Shown here one piece after another: positions 50,591 through 64,000 of a stretch of 64,000 nucleotides of DNA (its first letter is position 1; every line of letters starts with the position of its first letter). The position numbers and the translations under genes were made by a program. The notes beneath the pieces were generated by a model that was given only the letters and a program-made list of their open reading frames with translations, ran no database searches and was not told the DNA's origin. This DNA comes from Ptychodera flava (Eukaryota > Hemichordata > Enteropneusta > Ptychoderidae), in the NCBI RefSeq assembly GCF_041260155.1, contig NC_091941.1:37892747-37956746 (forward strand), written 5' to 3'.

Positions 50591-50806
50591 CGGAAAGACT
50601 CCATAGCTGATAGATGTAATGGAAAGACTCCATAGCTGATAGATGTAACGGAAAGACTCCATACATGTAGCTGATAGATGTAATGGAAAGACTCCATAGC
50701 TGATAGATGTAACGGAAAGACTCCATAGCTGATAGATGTAATGGAAAGACTCCATAGCTGATAGATGTAACGGAAAGACTCCATAGCTGATAGATGTAAT
50801 GGAGAG
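50591..50806. repeat. 29-bp minisatellite with 58-bp higher-order period
   Basis: Units begin at 50591, 50620, 50649, 50684, 50713, 50742, 50771 and 50800. The consensus is YGGAAAGACTCCATAGCTGA followed by TAGATGTAA. The first base is C, T, C, T, C, T, C, T in order. The third unit carries 6 extra bases that turn CCATAGC into CCATACATGTAGC. The last unit degenerates after a few bases. All three minus-strand frames are open across the array because the unit has no stop on that strand; this does not indicate coding. Confidence 0.95.
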
Positions 50807-53800
50807 GAACAAAACCTGAGAGTACATGTAGGATGGTGGATCTCAATACATGCTTTGACAGCTTAGAAACTGTAAAGAAATTTGAAATTGCAAAGTAACA
50901 TGAAAATTACAACAATGTGAAATTTTGACTGGATGTGATGTGAAAATGAAATGAAAGACTGACAGACTGACATTAGGAGTAACTTGTTTTACAATGGCTA
51001 CAATAAAGTGAGGACTGAGAAAAGAATATAAACAACTAAATGTGTATGAAATATGCATTTACAAACACCGAAAAATGACATTGTCTCCTTATAACATTTC
51101 CTGAACATGTAATTTTGATATCAATGGTCAATATTTGATCATGTAATTATTTGTAGATGTCACTGTTATACATTCTGAAGATGGAACATTCATCAGCACT
51201 TTTGCAATTTGGACTAAAGGGTACAGATGTATTTGAAACCAGTGAGCATATGGCACGCACCATACTTTTCACTGACTCTCTGCAAAAGCATCAACGAATA
51301 CAGTTTTATTTCTGATGTCCTGTGTCCAACTTCCACCATCTGGCATCCAGTGTTGTGTCATTCACTCAAAGTCCAAAACAATTGTGAATTCTGAGGGTCA
51401 CACCCTGAAACAGTAACCTTTTCCTCATTCGAGCAGTCCATCTTTATAGGTGAAGTCATCGTCACTTATTGACTATTGGCACCAAAACAAGGCGTGTGAA
51501 CAATGTTTCAAAGAAACAATACCATTTTAAATGATTTGTTAGTAGAAATGTTACACTAGTAAGATGATGAATGTCATCATAGTATAAACATTTTTCAATA
51601 TCAGTATCGATGAACAAACACAGTAACAATGTGAATTTGACTAAAATGTATCGTAAACACTACATTTACAAATAATATCCACTGTTCTTGTACACAAACA
51701 CATAACTTTACAATAAACTACACATGCAGTTTAGTAAGAAAATCTATCATTTTCACTTTGAGCTTTTTGTTGCTATAATTACATACAAAAGTATTGAAGC
51801 TGACCTTTGTCAAAATAAAAGGACAAAAGTATTTGATCAACCAAAGCATGCAGACGTACATCTTCAGTTCTACCTCAAGAAAGAGAAAATCAATATATCA
51901 TTTGTCACGGTAAGATGTGACAAAGAAAAAAACATTTATACTACCGGTAACCATAATTGCTATTAAACACTGCGTTTACTATCATTTACGACATTTGTTA
52001 AGATAAGTTATTGAGAGGAACTTAAAACAATAAAACAATAACTGATTAGAATTTAAAACAATTAATTCTATGACTTGTAAAATCCACCTGAAATCCAGTG
52101 AATATGGAAATTATCCTCAAATGCACATTTGTACTAGCATCACATGTTTTCCCTTGTAACAGTACTACTGACTGTTTCAAAGATAAGAAAATTATCGGCA
52201 TAAAAATGTTGGCAAAATGAAAAAACACAAACTTCACAGAAATTGACTGCATTGAAATTGATGGTAGATTTGAATATTTAACAAAACATACAAAGAGGAC
52301 AAGATTTCTAAAAGCACTGTTTTAAATTTGATCTCTTGATAACGATTGCCATCAGACAGTGGTATCAAACTGAGTTGCGTTTGCAAGTCTATGGCTGATA
52401 CAAACTGATACAATACATCATGGAACATAAATACATCTTCAAGACAAGTGACTACCGGTATGTAATCCATTGTACCCAAAGTTATCTTGATGGAGGCTGG
52501 TCACTTCTATGTACATGTAGTTTTTGCTGAGGAGGATGAGTATCTCACAATTATGCAGTGATTTTACTGAATTGGTCTGTGCCAAAAAGTTGTGAACATG
52601 AATTTTTTAGATCACTGTATATTTGTTCTGAGTTGACAGCTTTCAAAGTAAATGAATTTGTAGCAAGAGCTTGGAAAATATAAAGAGTCAAGAAACAAAC
52701 TCTGCTCAACTTTCATTCAAACCGGTTAAAAATACTAGTATTGGAAGCATAGCTACTGAACACTCACTCTGCCATGGTCCCAGTATTACAATACTAGATT
52801 CTACAATTTTCTCCTGTTGTCCCAACACACATGTATGCTGCTATTCATTACGTATCACTCTGACTTTCAATATGGTAACATTACACTATGGAAAATTGGA
52901 TGGACTTGGAATACAAAATACATGGAAGAAGTCAAATTTTGATTAATGTTATAGGAATATTGACACTGGTTTTCTGTCTATTGCATAACATGTAAATTTA
53001 TGGATTTGCAAAATATACCCAATATTGCAAATATTTTGAACCAAAAATTTTCTCCATCTTGTCTCATCTGCCATAAGAAATTTAAAAAAGTTTCAATAAA
53101 AATTCATTAGCAATACTGTCTATGATAACTTTTCTTCTCAGTGTTAGTAAAAAACAACTAGTTTGGATAACATTTCAAGAAAATAAACCTTAGTATTTTA
53201 TAAATAATCGGTTTGAATTTGAGGTTGTTCACAGCTGAAGTTTCAGACAAGATAACATACTACCGGTAATTCATTTTGATCACTTTCATTAAGGCATAAT
53301 GGTCATTTTATGGCTAGTTGTGTTTAAGTGAAGTTTTGATCAATAGTGATTAGCCATGTGACCATCAGAAAACAATTTGATTGGTCATATCTGAGGTCAG
53401 ACACTTTGAGGTCATTCATAATGATTCTTTGTCTGGTCTTATCATATATGTTACTCTGAGCTCTTGCTTCCCATCATCAGCTTTTACTTTCTTCAAACAT
53501 AAATATTTTCTAAACATTAGTTCTACTATTGTTACTAGCATAAGGAGATGAAAATGGTGATTGTGCTTTTGTTGTGGATGTAAAACTGTCAGAATTCTTT
53601 TCTGATGACATAATGAACTGAACTCATTAACATTTTTCAAAATGCAACATCGCGTATAACAAATGCTTACAAATAATTCAACAAAACAAGAATTGAAATT
53701 GAAAAATTTCCTTTTTGCATTCCATTTACCATACCACTAACTCTTCACTGCTGCAATGTTTCAGAGAAAACACACAGAGGTTTTGGTCACTGCATTCTGG

Positions 53801-53836
53801 AAGGAAAGCATTGCAGATCTGTAGACCCAGTGGCAA
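50807..53836. other. Gene-free stretch, likely 3' UTR of the minus-strand gene
   Basis: No exon is supported. Sequence just below 53837 should be the 3' UTR of the C1orf198-like transcript. TACCGGTA occurs three times (51942, 52453, 53261) and TACATGTA at 50823 and 52512. Open frames such as 51724-51966 have no recognised domain. Confidence 0.4.
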
Positions 53837-59456
<5,620 letters not shown>

Positions 59457-60388
59457 TATGTCACTGCTTCTGTAACCTTTGAACCCGATTTTCGGATGAG
59501 AATTTAACGAGATCTCGTTTTTTGCGAGATTTACTGAAATCAGCTGAAATTGTGCTTTACTGCTCTGACTTTTCGATACTGTTAACATTTCCGTCTGGTC
59601 AACAACTAGAAATGGACGCATCTCGGAGCTCTTCACATGGAAAGGTACGTTAATTTATAAGTTTGTTTTTTTTAAATTGAAAAAGACTACAACATGTACA
59701 GACGTGCTGTCTTTCTTGAATTTACCCCGGTGTTTACTTTTTTTAGCCATGCCTAAATTTAGGCGTTGATAGCAGACGACACATACTATAAACGATCTAG
59801 TTTCGAGCTGTATTCAAGTATTTTAGTTCTATGTTTTACAAGGCCTATTAACACCAGTCCTGTACTTGTGCATAGCAAACCCAACACTGAAGGTGGCATT
59901 TATTACACTGCGGGTCCAACATGTTATGCCCAGTACAATATTATGAATAGAATCAATCATAAATCATAGGGACATTACTACAAACAATATAGGTGAAAAA
60001 AAGCTTTATTGTAATATTACTTTAAATGATGTCTCAGAAAGGAGACCAGATGCTTGGAAAAATATAATGGAGTGTGCAAAGGAGCTGTTCTTTTCTTTGA
60101 CAGGAAATTCTGACAAAATAAATAGTGATGTCTCAAAATGTATGATTTCTTGTGCCGTCCAAACCACTGTGCTACATGTATTACTATTGCAAATACTCAC
60201 CACTCCACTCCAGGACTTATTGGAATCACCTCAATTGTGTCATATGAATATGAATTCTGTTGCAGTTACTGGGTTGATTATTCTCAGTGCATTTACCAGG
60301 TACATGTTTATAATTTACAATAACTCTATCATAACCAATCTGTCTTGTTTTCCTCCAATGTGAACAGTTTGATATTTTCCCTGGAGAC
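59457..60388. promoter_or_regulatory. Divergent promoter region of C1orf198 and PUS10
   Basis: The two start codons face away from each other and are 933 bp apart. A consensus donor AAAG/GTACGT at 59644/59645 on the plus strand and an acceptor at 60366-60367, just before the PUS10 start, suggest a non-coding PUS10 first exon ending near 59644. That would leave the two 5' ends at most about 200 bp apart. No TATA box is evident at the inferred starts. The region 59766-60363 has open frames on the plus strand without any recognised domain and would be the first intron. Confidence 0.5.
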
Positions 60389-63300
60389 ATGTCTGGAGTG
60401 ATAGCAGATTTACACCATCTGTCTTGTTGTCCGAGATGCGTGCTTAGATTGTGCGGAGAGAAAGATATTGAAATCTACAGAAAACCAATCAAGGTATGGT
60501 GCTTGTCATGCTTCTCTGTATCTGAATACAGAGTCAAAATTCTGTAAAATACTTAGCATAGCGCTTAAAGATGGCTTTAAAATTTTGATAATGTAGTGAT
60601 CGAGTGTTGGCTCAGAGTAATCGTTATCTGTTATCTGACAACTTATCTTTGGATCAGAAAAGAATTAACTCTGGATTATTTTATTTTGCCACAGGAACTA
60701 GAGAAGAACATCGCTTCCATAGTGGGAGAAGCTACAAACACAGAGAATTCAACAGTCAATGCACCAGTACAGACAATGGATAACCACAATGGTTCATCAC
60801 AACCAGTGTGCCCCAGTTGTCTAGGCTTGTTAACACTGTGTACTGATGAAAACTTTCTTGAAAAAGTTAGCATCACTTTCATTCTACTGTTGTCGTATTT
60901 TTAGCTCATATTTGGTTTTATATATAAATACCAAAAAGAGCTTATATGATGAGTCTGAGTGGCGTCTGTGTCTGTATATTTGTGGGTATGTGCGGATGTA
61001 TGTCCGTCACACGCAAAGGCTCCCATAGCGCCAAAGCTACCGTCTCAGTATTTGGTGTACAGGTAGATGTAGGGGTTGAGATGTCAATTTGTTCAAATGA
61101 ACACGTAAGTGTCAAAAATGTGCAAATGAGGTAAGAAAAAGCGAAATTCTGAAACAGTCTTGAAACAGGCTTACTCCACTGACTTGAGTCATTTCCTGTC
61201 ATTGTTTATGAACTGTTACATATTAACAGACCTGCTCAAACCATAGACAGTAGAGGGGAGGAAGACCGTCTATGGTCAAACTAAGGGGGCTAGCTGCCTT
61301 TCTGCTATGCATGTTGCTAAAGTTAACCTCCAGTACCTAAAGTTTCGGACCTTAATTACTTTTGTCATTCTTGTTTTTCTGGTTTAAATATTTCTTGTTG
61401 TTTTTCTGGTTGTACTGTGCAGAAATCATTGTCATAATATCAACGTAGAATTTTCCTGCACTGAACAGATAGAAACAACATTTATTGTTGATCTTTGGTA
61501 CCCATACTGGTATATACCAATTCTGATCAAATTTGAGCGACACCGTATAATTTCAGTATTTTTTAACATTATTATGATCATAAAAAATATGGTTTTAATA
61601 TGACCATAGTATAAGTTACCTTGATGCCAGTCATTATGTATTCATGTCACCAGATTGCTCTTCACAAAAGAAATAATCAAGCTATGAAATGATAATCATC
61701 ATGAGAATGCCTGTTTTAAACATCAGGGAAATTTTCAGGAAAAGTTACAAGCTCTTGTCTGTTTGGTTTCAGTGCAGAGCAGATGTTGAAGAAGAAGATT
61801 TCCAATTCTCAAAATACTCCCTGTCAGTATCTGTGCCTCTACAGCTTCTGATCAGAGAGGTAAGGACAAAAATCAGTTCACTATATGTAGCATTGATCAC
61901 CAACACTTCCTGCTGGTCACTTTTGTGAAATCGCTCCTTTTGGAAAGTGATTTCAGATCAGGGTATCAAAACAGTAGGTTTACTTGAATCAATAATACAT
62001 CTTTACAGATAGAACATGCCCATGGATTGACAGTGATGACAAGTTCATAACATTACAGATGAAATCTGGTGTTTGCCATGAAAGATTAAACTGATGTCTC
62101 AGCATGAGAAAACTAAAATGATGCCCTCTACACAGGCATCACCTGATGTATAAAAGTTTGAATAGTTTTATGAAGTCCTATGTGAACTGTTCAGGGGCAT
62201 AGTGCAAATCATGTGATCAATTCTTTTTTCAGCATAATTATTGTTTGCAAAACATAATTGACAAACTGTTATGTCATCTTAAATCCAGTTGTTACCGCAT
62301 TGGTTTTCACAGAAATTTATTATAGTTTCTGACTGTAGTATGTTTGTGTTTTCAGCATTCCATTTTGTTGCATCTCAGGCAAAAACACAGTCAGCTGTAA
62401 GTAGTCTCTTATTTTTTGTAACAGTCAATGCAGCCAAAAATCCATCAGCATTATACATTTTGAAAAAAAAATCCACTCTTTCAGGATATCACATGGCATT
62501 TCATATTCTTCCATGTTGTCTTCATGTACTTATTTGCTCAGTAGAATTTATTTCACATAAGTAAATACATTATTAACAAACTCCTCTGTATTTAAGAGAA
62601 TTTGATTCTTGCAGTACTATTTTTTCACTTTGATGAAGGGATGTTTTCAAGGCTGTGACATCTGAAGATATTTTTCAAGTGAAGGATATATTCAAGTGGA
62701 TTTTCAGCCAGATGCTAGCTGAGGTTCTAGAAGTGGCCTTTGTACCATTGGTAAGATTTTTTCTGTCACAATCTACCCATATAAAGATTCAGATCAATAC
62801 ATTGTTGCTCAAACACAATATTTTCCATTTCGTAGACACCATTTCTTGATACCATGCGTCTCTTTGTGCAGTTAGATTGATAAATATAATTGTCAGTGTG
62901 ATAAGTTACAATGCTGGACATATACATGTTGGTTTGTTACTAGTTTGCTTGTGCATGCAGATAATTTGAGGCCATAAATTGCCTTTCACTGAATCATTAG
63001 GTTTCTCTTATAGAAAATAAATGATGGTTATTGATGAACTGTAATTTCAATGCAATAAAAGTGAGATTTTGATCGTAATTTCAGTGTCCATTTGAGGTTA
63101 GTTTATCATTTACACATGAAGAGACAGATGCTGAATGTGGAACACTGTGAGTACATGTATATCATCAATGCTTAACTTTCGTTGTTGAGAGAATGTCCAG
63201 ATAGCATCAACATGCATTCTGTGGTCATTCCATTGAAAGTTGTCATTGACTCTTGTATTTCAATCAAACAATTTTATGGTTACCGTTTTGGTTCTGTAGT

Positions 63301-63661
63301 TTTATTCTGAAACCTAGTGGCCACTTTCCAAAAAGATTAGAGCTACTGTGCTTTTTTAACACATCACACATAATACATCTTGGAATTTCTGCATCTAATA
63401 CTTGAAGAGAACCAAAAATTATTGATAATGAATCATTTCCAGTGTCAATTTTGTGTGATATATGCATTCTAAGAGTTTCAGTGGTCCTCTGTGTGTGTAA
63501 TTCTGCTTGGAAATGTGATATTCTATCCATGTTTCATGTAACTTTTTAAATTTTTAGTTGTAGAAATGATGTTCATTAGAATTGTGCTGTCTCATATTGA
63601 CAGGATAAAGACAGATTCTTGTAAAGAGAAAGGAACATCAAGACCAAGGAAGAAAAGAAAG
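60389..63661 (+). CDS. PUS10: tRNA pseudouridine synthase Pus10, N-terminal part
   Basis: Seven coding exons join in phase: 60389-60493, 60695-60865, 61773-61859, 62356-62396, 62639-62750, 63085-63146 and 63604-63661, giving 212 residues before the window ends in the next intron. The protein matches the accessory domain of Pus10: SCCPRCVLRLCG (human TCPRCIFRFCG), CPSCLGLL (human CNVCLGIL), FQFSKYSLSVSVPLQLLIRE (human FEFTSLVLSVSFPPQLSVRE), HSILLHLRQ, DIFQVKDIFKW (human DIVQLKEAYKW) and CPFEVSLSFTHEET (human SLFEVSVVFAHPET). Cys14, 17, 74 and 77 form the two CxxC pairs expected to bind zinc. Pus10 makes pseudouridine 54/55 in tRNA and has a role in microRNA processing in humans. The THUMP-like and catalytic domains lie beyond the right edge. 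The donor of exon 2 (AAA/GTTAGC) is the weakest junction. Confidence 0.93.
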
Positions 63662-64000
63662 GTAACATCTTACAAAAATCACATCCCAGGTGTCATTGGG
63701 GTCCAAGCCAACCTTCCAATCTCTTGTTAGAGATATTGCATTAATACATGAGTGGTATGCATAAAGGTAAAAACAGCATCCCCTCTTCTACTTGTGTAAA
63801 AATCCAAACTTTCAAAGATGCAAAGAATGTCAGCAAGTATCTTTTACCAAATTAGTAGTCATCAGTGTGGAGTATGCATAATAGCTGAATAAGAAATATG
63901 CACAGCAATGGTGATTTTCAGCTTTTGAATACAACATTATCAATAGAATCACCATGATAATTGAACTATAGAGGGATACTTCAAGAATACTGGTACTGAG

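Noticed and set aside
50513-50846. Three overlapping minus-strand open frames of about 85-108 codons
   Set aside because: The 29-bp repeat has no stop in any minus-strand frame, so all frames are open at once; a gene would favour one.
62652-62750. PUS10 exon 5 starting at 62652
   Set aside because: That acceptor gives a phase conflict with the preceding exon; the acceptor at 62637-62638 restores the frame and adds DVFK.

Overview
The window is nuclear DNA from an invertebrate animal. It is AT-rich, its genes are small and split by spliceosomal introns with GT..AG ends, and its intergenic space and introns are full of short inverted-repeat transposons, tandem repeats and microsatellites. An ependymin-related gene, a C1orf198 (DUF4706) gene and a PUS10 gene together suggest a non-vertebrate deuterostome such as a hemichordate or cephalochordate. 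That placement is inference; no species-specific marker was found.

Bases 1-29,400 are two collinear copies of one block, copy A (about 58-14,910) and copy B (about 22,180-29,405). Each copy carries an ependymin-related gene on the minus strand. In copy B all six coding exons can be assembled (17,304-23,360; 190 residues). In copy A only exons 1 and 2 are inside the window (1,236-2,849). Comparing the copies shows several mobile-element insertions as filled versus empty sites, including two of only 42 and 30 bp. Between and after the copies lie a degraded Penelope-like reverse transcriptase fragment (15.1-15.8 kb) and a LINE 3' fragment (25.6-26.2 kb).

Bases 29,542-34,325 are a nest of DNA transposons four levels deep: an outer inverted-repeat element, a mariner inside it, a Harbinger-like element (TTA target) inside the mariner, and two further repeats inside that. 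A CAGG-ended inverted-repeat element follows at 35,617-36,299.

The gene-bearing right half holds a two-exon gene (36,977-40,637, plus strand, 356 residues) for an acidic, serine-rich protein with a KCVSW motif of PP1-docking type; a gene-poor stretch of 13 kb; a C1orf198 homologue on the minus strand (four coding exons, 59,456 down to 53,837, 364 residues); and, divergently from it, the 5' part of PUS10 on the plus strand (seven coding exons from 60,389, running off the right edge). The start codons of C1orf198 and PUS10 are 933 bp apart, so a shared promoter is likely.

The less usual observations are the very small foldback insertions, a family of elements with a core of about 150-bp tandem units, a simple-sequence tract and a terminal hairpin (Helentron/'pearl'-like), excess of the palindromes TACATGTA and TACCGGTA with a 6-bp insertion that creates TACATGTA in one minisatellite unit, and a minisatellite whose 29-bp units alternate strictly in pairs. 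All exon models were built by reading splice signals and reading phase by eye; family assignments rest on remembered family sequences, not on database searches.
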